From Alphaproteobacteria bacterium (GTDB taxonomy: Bacteria > Pseudomonadota > Alphaproteobacteria > RF32 > CAG-239): 59,801 nucleotides of DNA. The stretch spans positions 1 through 59,801 of the forward strand of contig JAGBDC010000028.1 of the NCBI GenBank assembly GCA_017937705.1, written 5' to 3'. The translations under genes were made by a program, and so were the position numbers. The notes under the pieces are model-generated. The model had not been told where the DNA came from, did no database searches, and saw only the letters and a program-made list of their open reading frames with translations. Positions 1 through 9,248 of the stretch are shown in pieces. Position 1 is the first letter of the stretch. Each line of letters begins with the position of its first letter.

Positions 1-115
1 CGTCCGCTCGCAATGACAATGAGAGTTTCTTAAAGACTAGCCTGCTTGTTATGGCAACAAAAAGGTAACACATTCATCGTTATTGCATTTTTTAATATCA
101 TAAAATAATTCTTTT

Positions 116-158
116 CTCCTTTCGGAGTGGAGTAAGAATATTTTAATATCCTCACTCC
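116..158 (-). terminator. Double stem-loop 3' of the Cys-rich gene
   Basis: On the minus strand a 14-bp stem (arms 145-158 and 129-142, two G-U pairs, two-base loop) is followed one base later by a 4-bp stem closed by a GAAA tetraloop (116-127). It lies about 65 bases past the stop codon of the Cys-rich gene. It is a plausible 3' end or RNA-stabilising structure, although the following tract is A/T mixed rather than a clean U run. The remaining bases of 1-223 show no gene that I can support. Confidence 0.45.
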
Positions 159-223
159 ACATCACAGCTATAACATTACTTAATGATAACTTACTATGCT
201 CTGATTTTTATTCAAAAATCAAT

Positions 224-2929
224 TTATGGTGCAGTACAACTTAGGAAAGGATTTCCTCCATTAGCCCAAGTTTTCTCATCCCCATCTGACTCTTGAACGT
301 AATAATTACATCCGGAGAAAAATCCCCTAGCTAAAGTCAACCGTTCATTATTATCATCATATTGATTATAGTATAAGTCAGCATAGTTTTTATCACCTTT
401 TCTACATTCATAGATAGCATTGAAAGCATACATACCAAGCTGAGTTGTATCCCAAATCTGCTTATAACCATCTCCATAGTCATCATCTGCTAGATCTAAT
501 CCAACAACTAAAGCACGACCAGCAACTCTAGATATTGTAGCATTATTATTAATCTTACATACTAAATTTTGATCATATTTTGGCGGACTTTGATTATCAC
601 CATTGTCAACTTCATTACACTTATTACCTTTAATGCCCTGAACTCGCCATCCTGATATCATGCTACAAGTTTTCCACTTTGCACTAGCACTTCTTTGAAT
701 AGCAGAAACATTACCACCATTGCTAGCATCCGTAGCAGTAATAGAACTAGACGGAGTTAAAGTTATTTCATATTTATTACTACTATTGTTAGGATCATAA
801 AGATACCAAGTAACACCTCTACTCAATGATATTTTAAAATTCTTGCCATATTTACTGTCAGAACTATTATACCCAACAAAAGCATTACTTAGAATACTTG
901 CTCTACCGGTAGACGGACCATAAAAATAGACAGAACTATTCCATAGGGTTGTACACGATCTCGGAGGACATTTTAAATCTCCATCCGTAGGATTTAGATA
1001 TACATCTCTAACCGCAAATTGTTGATCAACATCTAAGTAAATATAAGCCATACTCTTACCGCTTTGAGTTGTTGTAAACACTATACGTCCACTATTGCTC
1101 GACAAGTGTGTCCTCGGATTAAACTGATAGTAATTTGAATATAAATAGTAATTAGATTGTAAAGTACCATTAATCAAAACAACAGAATCTGCAGGATTAG
1201 GATATGTCGTATTTCTATAGAGATATGTACTACCCTTTAGTGTCAATTTATCACTTGTAGAATCACCTACTGTAATCTTACTATTATAAAAATACAGAGT
1301 ACGATTATCAGCTGTTGTAGTATTCGTAAACTTGAAATTTATATCATAAAATTTCATAGTGTAAGCACTACCACTAACATCACTATTAGTATAGCTGCTA
1401 GAATTAGGGTATGGGAAATTTGCACCAGTATATGTTATTGTCGGCTTTTTGGTACAAGCAACCTTTAAGGCCTTATTCACATCAAGACCAGACGAAACTT
1501 CTCTAGCTAATTCAACAGCAGATATGTAATTATATGCAGGAACACACTGTAACCCTCCATGTACATAAGCATATTCCGCAGGAGTAACTAGCTGTTGAGT
1601 ACTTCCTGTACAACAGTAAACTTGTCCAGATCCACAGCGCCCGTCATTCGCATTTATACAAGCTTTTTCATGAGTAATTTGCTGATTACCTGTACCGCTA
1701 CTTCTTGCTTTACAAGTACAATCCGTAAATACCGTTTTATAAGTTGCTGCTTTAGTTTGCTTTGTTCCACAAGAACCCTGTCCAACACTCATATCTTTTA
1801 TAACAACAGCCGTTCTGCCAGTAGCTGTAACTTTATTACCTTTTCCATCAACAAGCTTTGTTCCGTCAAAGATAGCATAGCTTGAAGAAGTATAATAATT
1901 CAAATAGTCCTTTACGGCAACTTCACAATCTATAGGTATACACTTCTCACCTTTTCGAAGAGTTGCACCTGTAACAGGATCTTTATCTCCAGCTACACTC
2001 GGACGATATCCCGGTTCATTACATCTATGAATTATTAAATCTTTTTCTGTACGATCACGAACACGATTCGGACACGCAGAGTAATCGCAATCAACCCCCG
2101 GAACATCACCCTCATCACAAACCTTAGCAGTTGTTCCCGGCTTAGCTACATGATCTTTATTCTGTGCAGGATATCCATCACAAGAGGTACAAGACTCATA
2201 ATAGTAAACTCCTCCGGAAAAACACATACCACTACTATCATCTGCCTGATACGGATCACAAGTTTGCTGTGTTTCCGGGTATGTGCTTGTACTGCAAGGA
2301 CATGAGGTATAAAAGCTCTCGCTTGAGCCGTCAGCTCTATATTCAGTACATTTTTCCCCCTTATCACTTTCCGCTACATTCGGGTGACAACGCATTCCAT
2401 ATCCTTCCCTTTCATCACCTTCATAATAAGGATACAAACCTCTGTCACAACGACATTCAGAATAGTAAGTGTTTGTCGTCAATGTATTACTACCAGAGGT
2501 TAAAACTTCTTCTGAACACGCAGCACCACCAATTCGTGCATTTGTTGCCGCACAAGTAGTCGCTGTATGCTTGTAAACACTCCTATCACAAACACATTTA
2601 TACTTACCCCCGCAAGCCTTACCAGATTTTTGCAACGGGTACACACAGCTTGCAAACTTATTTTCCCTAGAACAACAAGTTCCATAATTACTAGAAAAAG
2701 GACAATATTCGGCGATATATTTACCAACAGTTGCCTCACAGTTAGACCTTGCCGTATACCCTTCTCTAATACATTCATCTGCCAAATTCACAGGTGCCGT
2801 ACCACTAAAACTTCCACCATTGCCACAATTTTCTCCCAAGAAGCATACTTTCGCATGCGAATCGGCACACAAAAACGCACCGCATACCACTGCAGTGAGC
2901 ACGAATAAAATTAAATTACGTGTTTTCAT
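224..2929 (-). CDS. Large secreted Cys-rich protein, function unknown
   Basis: This 901-residue protein has a clear signal peptide (hydrophobic core about residues 5-22, predicted cleavage after SHA at residue 26). The first ~450 mature residues are packed with cysteines in recurring Cys-x-Cys and paired patterns spaced by Tyr/Gly/Ser/Thr-rich loops, which suggests many disulfides and short repeated modules. The middle (about residues 500-650) is rich in Asn, Thr, Ser and Tyr with alternating hydrophobic residues, as in right-handed beta-helix proteins. The last ~150 residues are again Cys-containing. I recognise no catalytic motif. It stands alone, followed by a double stem-loop. An extracellular or surface role is inferred from the signal peptide and composition. 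Similar Cys-rich giants occur in gut-associated low-GC alphaproteobacteria, but I cannot name a family. Confidence 0.8.
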   Translation of the reverse strand: MKTRNLILFVLTAVVCGAFLCADSHAKVCFLGENCGNGGSFSGTAPVNLADECIREGYTARSNCEATVGKYIAEYCPFSSNYGTCCSRENKFASCVYPLQKSGKACGGKYKCVCDRSVYKHTATTCAATNARIGGAACSEEVLTSGSNTLTTNTYYSECRCDRGLYPYYEGDEREGYGMRCHPNVAESDKGEKCTEYRADGSSESFYTSCPCSTSTYPETQQTCDPYQADDSSGMCFSGGVYYYESCTSCDGYPAQNKDHVAKPGTTAKVCDEGDVPGVDCDYSACPNRVRDRTEKDLIIHRCNEPGYRPSVAGDKDPVTGATLRKGEKCIPIDCEVAVKDYLNYYTSSSYAIFDGTKLVDGKGNKVTATGRTAVVIKDMSVGQGSCGTKQTKAATYKTVFTDCTCKARSSGTGNQQITHEKACINANDGRCGSGQVYCCTGSTQQLVTPAEYAYVHGGLQCVPAYNYISAVELAREVSSGLDVNKALKVACTKKPTITYTGANFPYPNSSSYTNSDVSGSAYTMKFYDINFKFTNTTTADNRTLYFYNSKITVGDSTSDKLTLKGSTYLYRNTTYPNPADSVVLINGTLQSNYYLYSNYYQFNPRTHLSSNSGRIVFTTTQSGKSMAYIYLDVDQQFAVRDVYLNPTDGDLKCPPRSCTTLWNSSVYFYGPSTGRASILSNAFVGYNSSDSKYGKNFKISLSRGVTWYLYDPNNSSNKYEITLTPSSSITATDASNGGNVSAIQRSASAKWKTCSMISGWRVQGIKGNKCNEVDNGDNQSPPKYDQNLVCKINNNATISRVAGRALVVGLDLADDDYGDGYKQIWDTTQLGMYAFNAIYECRKGDKNYADLYYNQYDDNNERLTLARGFFSGCNYYVQESDGDEKTWANGGNPFLSCTAP

Positions 2930-2987
2930 TGCTCTTCCCCTTAAAAAGCTTTACACTATTATAAATGTAAAAAAATAATAAAAACAA

Positions 2988-3010
2988 AGCACACAGCCGC
3001 TTTGCGGTGC
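2988..3010 (-). terminator. Possible terminator of the leuS operon
   Basis: Read on the minus strand, a short CCGC-AAA-GCGG stem extended by partly complementary flanks precedes a T-rich tract. It lies about 100 bases downstream of the methyltransferase-like gene and upstream of the Cys-rich gene. The stem is short, so confidence is limited. Confidence 0.4.
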
Positions 3011-3111
3011 TAGCTGACAAATAACCCCTTGTCAACATGATACAATTTTAGCATATAAAAAAATAAAAAACAATCTATTTTTATGAAAAGTTTTGTAAAA
3101 AAATTATTACA

Positions 3112-3810
3112 TTACCCGTGCTTTTTATAAAAATTCTTGCGTTCTTTTCTCTGCATTGACCACAAATTTCCCCAACCGTTTATCGGTTGAATCGGATATT
3201 TTGATTTAAAATCAAAATCTCTATGCAAAAACACGGATGTAGTTTTAGTGTAACAATTCATAGGGCAAAAACCATAAAAATCCACCTGTATCAAATTTGC
3301 TTCTTTCAGAAAAGTCACTGCCTTGCGATATTCTTCACTGGTATTAATTCTGTCGCTGTCATCTAATATTATCATTCCACCTTCAGCCAAAGCTTTTACG
3401 GCAGCTTCCGCACATTTTTCACGTCTTTTACCGTCAACAACGATAACATCATATTTTAATCCATCTTCAAAAATGGCATTTTCATATCCTTCGCCTTCAT
3501 CTCGCCAACGAATATCCAGATTTTGATTTTTAAATTCCGATGTCCAGCGCTCATACCAAGTTGTTTTATCTTCTATACTGGTCACACTTTGCGCTCTTTG
3601 CGCCCAAAAAGCCGAAGAATATCCGCAACCATATTCAAAAATTTTTTTGTTGTCATAATCAAATTGCGACAAATATTCTATTGCCGGAAAAGTATACCAC
3701 GGTATAGGATTTCCATCTCGGTCTAAACAAAGTTTTTCATCAATACTTTTTTCCATGGCAAATTCTTTTTGCCACATTTCGATAAATTTTTGAAATTTTT
3801 CACTATACAT
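3112..3810 (-). CDS. Predicted class I SAM-dependent methyltransferase
   Basis: The 232-residue protein contains a Rossmann-type methyltransferase signature: FEYGCGYSS (motif I, SAM-binding glycine loop, about residues 58-66), SIEDK after the next strand, DVIVVDGKRRE (motif IV region) and GGMIILDDSDR (motif V-like). The substrate is not evident; the architecture resembles small methyltransferases that act on glycans or metabolites. Its ATG shares one base with the stop of holA (TAATG), so it is translationally coupled as the last gene of the leuS-lptE-holA operon. The fold is strongly supported, the substrate is unknown. Confidence 0.75.
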   Translation of the reverse strand: MYSEKFQKFIEMWQKEFAMEKSIDEKLCLDRDGNPIPWYTFPAIEYLSQFDYDNKKIFEYGCGYSSAFWAQRAQSVTSIEDKTTWYERWTSEFKNQNLDIRWRDEGEGYENAIFEDGLKYDVIVVDGKRREKCAEAAVKALAEGGMIILDDSDRINTSEEYRKAVTFLKEANLIQVDFYGFCPMNCYTKTTSVFLHRDFDFKSKYPIQPINGWGNLWSMQRKERKNFYKKHG

Positions 3811-4817
3811 TACTTTTTCGCTGCTCCGGAAAGCTGTAATATGGTCATACCAACAATTTCTTCTGTCGGCATACCTGTTGTTTTACAATTTTTTTCGGTT
3901 TCGTATAACAATTCCATTACTTTTAATATCTTGTCCTTATTCCACATCTTTAATTGTTTCTTGAAAGAATCAACACGATAAAATATCAATTTAGGAACCA
4001 AACGCTGAATTGCCTTATCTGAGCTTTCTCCGTTTTCTATACCTGCAATACAAGTCATCAACTTAAAGCTATGATTAGTCAGCGCCCGAGCAACCGAGAA
4101 AGCATCGTTTCCCTCTTTTAGATATTTAAGGTATAAGCTATCAGCTTTAGCTCTATCCCCCTCAAAAACAGCATAACAAATATCATCTGTACCCGATTCA
4201 GACTGGTCGCTGATAACTTTTGCAATAATCTCCGGAGTAACTTCTTTGGCATCTCCCATATAAGTTTTTAATTTTTCAAGTTCCGCCATATTTATCATTC
4301 TATCACCGGAAAGGCGAGAATATAAAAGCTGAATTGAAGCCGGAGGAAATGTCAATCCCAATGTTTTTAACACATTATATATATCTTCATTTTTATCATC
4401 ATAACAAGATATTAGAGCAACATTTTCACCTTCTTTAAAAAACTTTACCAAAGAAGAACTGTTATTAAGTGTTACCGATGATAATATTAATAAATTATCT
4501 GATTTGCTTTCTGCCAACATTTTTCGCAAATCCTTGGTTATGGCATCGGTAACATCACGAACCATAACAACACGTCGTCCCCCCATTAATGATTGACTGT
4601 TATAATCGCCACACAGTCTCCCAAAATCGTTAATAATATCTTCGCTCAAAATATCTGAAACTTGAAAAGCATCTGTCAAATCAGAACAAATAGAACGAGC
4701 CAAACGTTTTGCCGTATCCAAAATAAGACCGTCATTAGTCCCATATACCAATATGGCTTTTATATTTTTATCGGGCTCTTTAATGAATTTTTCAATTTGT
4801 AACGGCTTTAAAATCAT
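3810..4817 (-). CDS. holA: DNA polymerase III delta subunit
   Basis: The 335-residue product matches HolA, the clamp-loader subunit that opens the beta clamp. The N-terminal region carries the family pattern (IEKFIKEP, LVYGTNDGLI) followed by an AAA+-like but ATPase-deficient domain and a helical C-terminal collar domain with EKLKTYMGD and TEEIVGM segments. The length is typical. The start overlaps the end of lptE by 26 bases, and the leuS-lptE-holA order is a known conserved arrangement, which supports both neighbours' assignments. Confidence 0.9.
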   Translation of the reverse strand: MILKPLQIEKFIKEPDKNIKAILVYGTNDGLILDTAKRLARSICSDLTDAFQVSDILSEDIINDFGRLCGDYNSQSLMGGRRVVMVRDVTDAITKDLRKMLAESKSDNLLILSSVTLNNSSSLVKFFKEGENVALISCYDDKNEDIYNVLKTLGLTFPPASIQLLYSRLSGDRMINMAELEKLKTYMGDAKEVTPEIIAKVISDQSESGTDDICYAVFEGDRAKADSLYLKYLKEGNDAFSVARALTNHSFKLMTCIAGIENGESSDKAIQRLVPKLIFYRVDSFKKQLKMWNKDKILKVMELLYETEKNCKTTGMPTEEIVGMTILQLSGAAKK

Positions 4818-5358
4818 CCAGTTCGCCTCTGTTGGTTATAATTTTATGAAAATATGCTCCCAGACGTAAGGATATATCATTAGCAATTATGCGAGCGGCC
4901 TCTTCATCTCCTTTTTTCTTTGCCATTGTTGTAGAATAAGGATTAGCCAAAATGTCATAACTTGTAAAAGCCAAACTATCACCTTCCAAAACTTTTTCGG
5001 TTCCTTCCATCATATAATATGCAACCTTATATCTAACCATTTTTCTGGTAGCAGTAATATCCGAACGCAAAGCTTGATTGGTTTCACTTTTTCGAGCCAA
5101 ACGAACGTATAGGCGATATTTCGGTTCATCGGGCTGGCCTTTGGGAGAAACTAAATCTATCAAATCATTTCTCAACACTTGACCGAATCTGTCAGATATC
5201 GGCTGAATTTTGACCTTTGCCATTTCTTGAGAAATGGAAGTATCAAAATTTCCGCCGAAATACCAATTTTCGTCATGCTGTCTCTCAACATACAACGGTT
5301 CAAATCCGCAAGCTGTTAGTATCAACAGCAAAATAAATATATATTTTTTACGCAACAA
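4792..5358 (-). CDS. lptE: LPS-assembly lipoprotein LptE
   Basis: The 188-residue product has a lipoprotein signal (hydrophobic segment then LTACGFEPLY, lipidated Cys at residue 17). CGFEPLY immediately after the lipobox is the hallmark of LptE/RlpB. The rest is a small alpha/beta domain of LptE size. LptE plugs the LptD barrel and helps insert LPS into the outer membrane. The gene sits between leuS and holA, overlapping leuS by 11 bases, the usual context. Its presence implies an LPS-bearing outer membrane. Confidence 0.9.
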   Translation of the reverse strand: MLRKKYIFILLLILTACGFEPLYVERQHDENWYFGGNFDTSISQEMAKVKIQPISDRFGQVLRNDLIDLVSPKGQPDEPKYRLYVRLARKSETNQALRSDITATRKMVRYKVAYYMMEGTEKVLEGDSLAFTSYDILANPYSTTMAKKKGDEEAARIIANDISLRLGAYFHKIITNRGELDDFKAVTN

Positions 5359-7804
5359 TGTTCACAATCCTGTTTGGTACCACAATTATTTTCTTAATCT
5401 CTTTACCCTCAAGTTGACGAGCAACGTTTTCGAGTTCAAAGGCTTTTTTCTCAATGTCGGCCTGAGGAGCATCTTTCGGCATTTCGATTGTGCCGCGCAT
5501 TTTTCCGCAAATTTGAACCGCTAATGTAACAACATTATCTTCAGCCAATTTAGCATCACCTTTCGGCCAAGCTTCATCAAGCACTAAACTGTTTTTACCC
5601 ATGCGAGCCCACATTTCTTCACTCAGGTGAGGAGCAAATGGAGAAAGAAGTTTCATCATTGTTTCATACATTTCTTGAGGAATTTTCTCCAATCCGCTCA
5701 TATAATTAACATAAGTCATCAATGATGATACGGCCGTATTGAAACGCATTCCGTCTATTCTGTCTGTAACTTCCAAAATACATTTATGCATTGCTCTTAA
5801 ATCTGCAGATGTCGGCTTGATATCCGCAACTTTCTTGAACAAACCATAAATTTTGCCGACAAAACGATATACTCCCATCAAACTTTCTTCTGACCACATT
5901 GCAACTTGGTCAAACGGCCCGATGAACATTTCGTATAAACGGAAAGTATCTGCGCCGTATGAATTTACAATATCGTCAGGATTAATCACATTTCCGCGTG
6001 ATTTTGACATTTTTTCCCCATTTGAGGCCAAAATCATACCATGGGATGTACGACGATTATATGGCTCTTTAGTAGATACACAGCCGCAATCATGTAAAAA
6101 CTTGTGCCAAAAACGAGAATACAACAAGTGCAATGTAGTATGTTCCATACCTCCATTATACCAATCAACATTCATCCAATAGTCCAAGGCTTCTTTAGAA
6201 GCAAATTCTTTATCATTATGCGGATCACAATAACGCAAGAAATACCATGAAGAACCTGCCCAATTAGGCATAACGTCCGTTTCACGACGAGCTTTACCAC
6301 CGCATTTCGGACAAGTAGTATTAACCCATTCTTCTGCTTTTGATAATGGCGATTCGCCCTCATCATTAGGCAAATAATCCGGAACTTCCGGCAAGGTTAA
6401 AGGTAACTCCGATTCCGGAATCGGTTGCCATCCGCAGTGTTCGCAATAAACCATCGGTATCGGCTCTCCCCAATAACGTTGACGAGAGAATACCCAATCA
6501 CGTAATTTGAAGTTTATCTTCGATTTTCCGAAACCGTTTTTAACCGCAAAATCGATAGCTGCTCTCATTCCGTCTTCTTTATTCATACCATTTAAAAATT
6601 CCGAATTAATGTGAGCTCCATCTTCTTCCCAAGCTTTTTCAGATATATCACCACCTTCCAAAACTTGGATTATCGGCAAATTAAATACTTTCGCAAAATC
6701 ATAATCTCGCTGATCGTGAGCAGGAACTGCCATAATGGCACCTGTACCATAACCGGTTAAAACATAATCAGAGATAAATACCGGAATCATATTTCCGTTA
6801 TACGGATTGCGTGCCTGAATACCTTTTAATTCTACACCGGTTTTTTCTTCACTCATACTGCGTTGGAGTTCAGATTTTTTCGCTGTTTCTTCAACATACG
6901 CTTTTATCTCGGCTTGGTTTTCAAACATATTCATATATTTCTCAACAAAGGGATGTTCGGGTGCCAATACCATATAAGTAACCCCGAATGCAGTATCGGG
7001 ACGAGTTGTAAATACCGTCAACTTATCATCAGCAAAATCAAAATCTAATTCAGCACCTTCCGAACGACCTATCCAGTTAATTTGTTGAGCTTTAACTCTA
7101 TCAATAAAATCCAAATCATTTAAATCATCAATCAGTCTGTCGGCATATTTAGTAATGGCAATCATCCATTGTTCTTTATCTTTACGAACAACTTGTGCAC
7201 CGCAACGTTCACAACATCCGTTAACAACTTCTTCGTTTGCCAAACCTACTTTACAGCTGGGACACCAATTTATTGCTATTTTATCTTTATAAGCCAACCC
7301 TTTTTCAAAAAACTTTAAGAACATCCATTGTGTCCATTTATAATATTCAGGATCACAAGTTGTTACACATCTGTCCCAGTCAAAACTAAAACCTAAAGAT
7401 TTTAACTGACGTGTAAAGTTGGCAATATTTTCTTTTGTAGAAACCGCAGGATGCACACCGGTTTTAATTGCATAGTTTTCTGCGGGAAGTCCGAATGCAT
7501 CAAACCCCATCGGGTACAAGACATTAAATCCTTGCATTCTTTTTTTACGAGCAACAACATCTAATGCCGTATATGAACGAGGGTGTCCGACATGAAGTCC
7601 GGCTCCTGACGGATATGGGAACTCTACCAACACATAGAATTTTTCTTTATCTTTGTTTATATCAACATGATAAGTTTTTTCTTCTTCCCAAATCTTCTGC
7701 CATTTTCCTTCAATTGTTCGAAAATTGTATCTGTCTTCCATTTCCCATTCTTTTTGCCACTGTTCAAAAGTTTTTCCGTTGTGGCGAGCATTATTTTCAC
7801 TCAT
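5348..7804 (-). CDS. leuS: Leucyl-tRNA synthetase
   Basis: Class Ia synthetase charging tRNA-Leu. The HIGH-type motif is GLHVGHPRSY in the N-terminal Rossmann fold. A zinc-finger-like segment (CPSCKVG, CERCG) follows, then the CP1 editing domain with the conserved TGYGTGAIMAVPAHD threonine-rich region, and the KMSKS loop is GEKMSKSRGN. The C-terminal anticodon-binding domain is complete. I place the start at the internal ATG encoding MSENNARHNG (818 residues) because it has a good AAAGG ribosome-binding site. The reading frame is open 12 codons further upstream to 7840. First gene of the leuS-lptE-holA-methyltransferase operon. Confidence 0.97.
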   Translation of the reverse strand: MSENNARHNGKTFEQWQKEWEMEDRYNFRTIEGKWQKIWEEEKTYHVDINKDKEKFYVLVEFPYPSGAGLHVGHPRSYTALDVVARKKRMQGFNVLYPMGFDAFGLPAENYAIKTGVHPAVSTKENIANFTRQLKSLGFSFDWDRCVTTCDPEYYKWTQWMFLKFFEKGLAYKDKIAINWCPSCKVGLANEEVVNGCCERCGAQVVRKDKEQWMIAITKYADRLIDDLNDLDFIDRVKAQQINWIGRSEGAELDFDFADDKLTVFTTRPDTAFGVTYMVLAPEHPFVEKYMNMFENQAEIKAYVEETAKKSELQRSMSEEKTGVELKGIQARNPYNGNMIPVFISDYVLTGYGTGAIMAVPAHDQRDYDFAKVFNLPIIQVLEGGDISEKAWEEDGAHINSEFLNGMNKEDGMRAAIDFAVKNGFGKSKINFKLRDWVFSRQRYWGEPIPMVYCEHCGWQPIPESELPLTLPEVPDYLPNDEGESPLSKAEEWVNTTCPKCGGKARRETDVMPNWAGSSWYFLRYCDPHNDKEFASKEALDYWMNVDWYNGGMEHTTLHLLYSRFWHKFLHDCGCVSTKEPYNRRTSHGMILASNGEKMSKSRGNVINPDDIVNSYGADTFRLYEMFIGPFDQVAMWSEESLMGVYRFVGKIYGLFKKVADIKPTSADLRAMHKCILEVTDRIDGMRFNTAVSSLMTYVNYMSGLEKIPQEMYETMMKLLSPFAPHLSEEMWARMGKNSLVLDEAWPKGDAKLAEDNVVTLAVQICGKMRGTIEMPKDAPQADIEKKAFELENVARQLEGKEIKKIIVVPNRIVNIVA

Positions 7805-7966
7805 AAAAGCACCTTTCTTCTTCTGTATTTTCAAATTCATCTAAAATCCTGCACGACAGACTATAATATTTTGATAAAAAATACAATAGGGTTAAATCAT
7901 TTTCTCACTTGTAATTATTTTTACATTTTTCTAAACTGTAAAATATGTTTTTTAGGAGAGAATGTT

Positions 7967-9247
7967 TTGGATATTAGAGAAATTGCTTTTGAAGCATATA
8001 AAAAATCTTTGATGAATGGTGTGTTTGAAGGATTTGAAAATTCCGAAATCAGCACACAGGATATGGCTTTTATCAAACGCTTAATTATGACAACTTTGCG
8101 TAAACAAGAATTTTTACGAAAAGTTATCAACAAATACTCATCCAAACCTATGCCTCAAAAAATGCAACCCACACATTTTTTACTTATTATGGGATGTGCG
8201 GAAGCTTTATATTTTCGCACACCGACATACGCCGTTGTTAACAGCTATGTGGCTTTAGCAAAAAAAATCGGCAACAAATATTCCGGAGGTTTTATCAATG
8301 CAATATTGAGAAAAATATGCACAGACAAAGAAAACATTCTTCAAGCACAAAATGTTCCGTTTTTTACAAAAACCTTTCGCCAAATATTGCAAAAAGATTA
8401 TACTCAAAAACAAATTTCTCTTATTGAAAAATATTCAGTACAAGAACCGCCTTTAGATATAACGGTAAAAAAAGACTTTGAATCTTGGGCAACAAAATTA
8501 AATGGCAAATTAATGCCAAATAACAGCATAAGAATACAATCCGCCGGAGAAATATCTCAACTTCCTGACTATAATAATGGAGAATGGTGGGTGCAGGATA
8601 TGGCATCATCCATGTCGGTCAAAACACTAAAAAATATAAAAGGACTAAAAGTTCTTGATTTATGTGCCGCTCCCGGAGGAAAAACCGCACAACTTATTAA
8701 CGAGGGAGCACTTGTTACAGCTCTGGATATTTCAGAAAAAAGATTGCAAACAATGCAAAAAAATCTTGCTCGATTAAAAATGCAAACGATAAAAACAATA
8801 TGTGCCGATGCAAATTCCTTTTTGCAAGAATGTAAAGAAAAATTTGATATTATACTGCTTGATGCTCCGTGTTCGGCAACAGGAACTCTCCGCCGTCACC
8901 CTGAAATAGTTCATAATAGAAGTATAAAAGATGTAGAACAATGCGTTACCATTCAAAAAGATATTTTAAAAAACATCGATTCGTGCCTTAAAAAAGGCGG
9001 AACATTGCTTTATTCAGTATGTTCTCTTGCAAAAGATGAGGGAGAAAAACAGATAATTAATTTTATTTCAACTAATCCGCAGTATAAAATTGTCCCTATA
9101 ACAACCGAATTATTCGATAACAAAGAAGCCGATTCTTTACAAGAAATGATTACGGAAGAAGGATTTATGCGATGTCTTCCTTGCCATTTTGCGAAAGATG
9201 GAGGTGTTGACGGCTTCTTTATTGCAAAACTGAAAAAGGAAAAATAA
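7967..9247 (+). CDS. rsmB: 16S rRNA m5C967 methyltransferase RsmB
   Basis: The product (426 residues from the chosen start) has an N-terminal NusB-like RNA-binding domain and a C-terminal RsmB/Fmu SAM-methyltransferase domain with DLCAAPGGKTAQL (SAM binding) and DAPCSATGTLRRHPEI (motif IV, Pro-Cys), plus a second catalytic cysteine in SVCSLAKDEG. I chose a TTG start because AGGAG lies 8 bases upstream and the resulting N-terminus (MDIREIAFEAY) aligns with family members. The frame is open further upstream to 7667 but that stretch overlaps leuS and looks non-coding. It is divergent from leuS and one base separates its stop from the next ATG. Confidence 0.92.
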   Translation: MDIREIAFEAYKKSLMNGVFEGFENSEISTQDMAFIKRLIMTTLRKQEFLRKVINKYSSKPMPQKMQPTHFLLIMGCAEALYFRTPTYAVVNSYVALAKKIGNKYSGGFINAILRKICTDKENILQAQNVPFFTKTFRQILQKDYTQKQISLIEKYSVQEPPLDITVKKDFESWATKLNGKLMPNNSIRIQSAGEISQLPDYNNGEWWVQDMASSMSVKTLKNIKGLKVLDLCAAPGGKTAQLINEGALVTALDISEKRLQTMQKNLARLKMQTIKTICADANSFLQECKEKFDIILLDAPCSATGTLRRHPEIVHNRSIKDVEQCVTIQKDILKNIDSCLKKGGTLLYSVCSLAKDEGEKQIINFISTNPQYKIVPITTELFDNKEADSLQEMITEEGFMRCLPCHFAKDGGVDGFFIAKLKKEK

Positions 9248-9248
9248 A

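Noticed and set aside
7667..7966. 100-codon N-terminal extension of RsmB
   Set aside because: It overlaps the start of leuS on the other strand, is Phe/Cys-rich without family similarity, and a good ribosome-binding site precedes the TTG at 7967.
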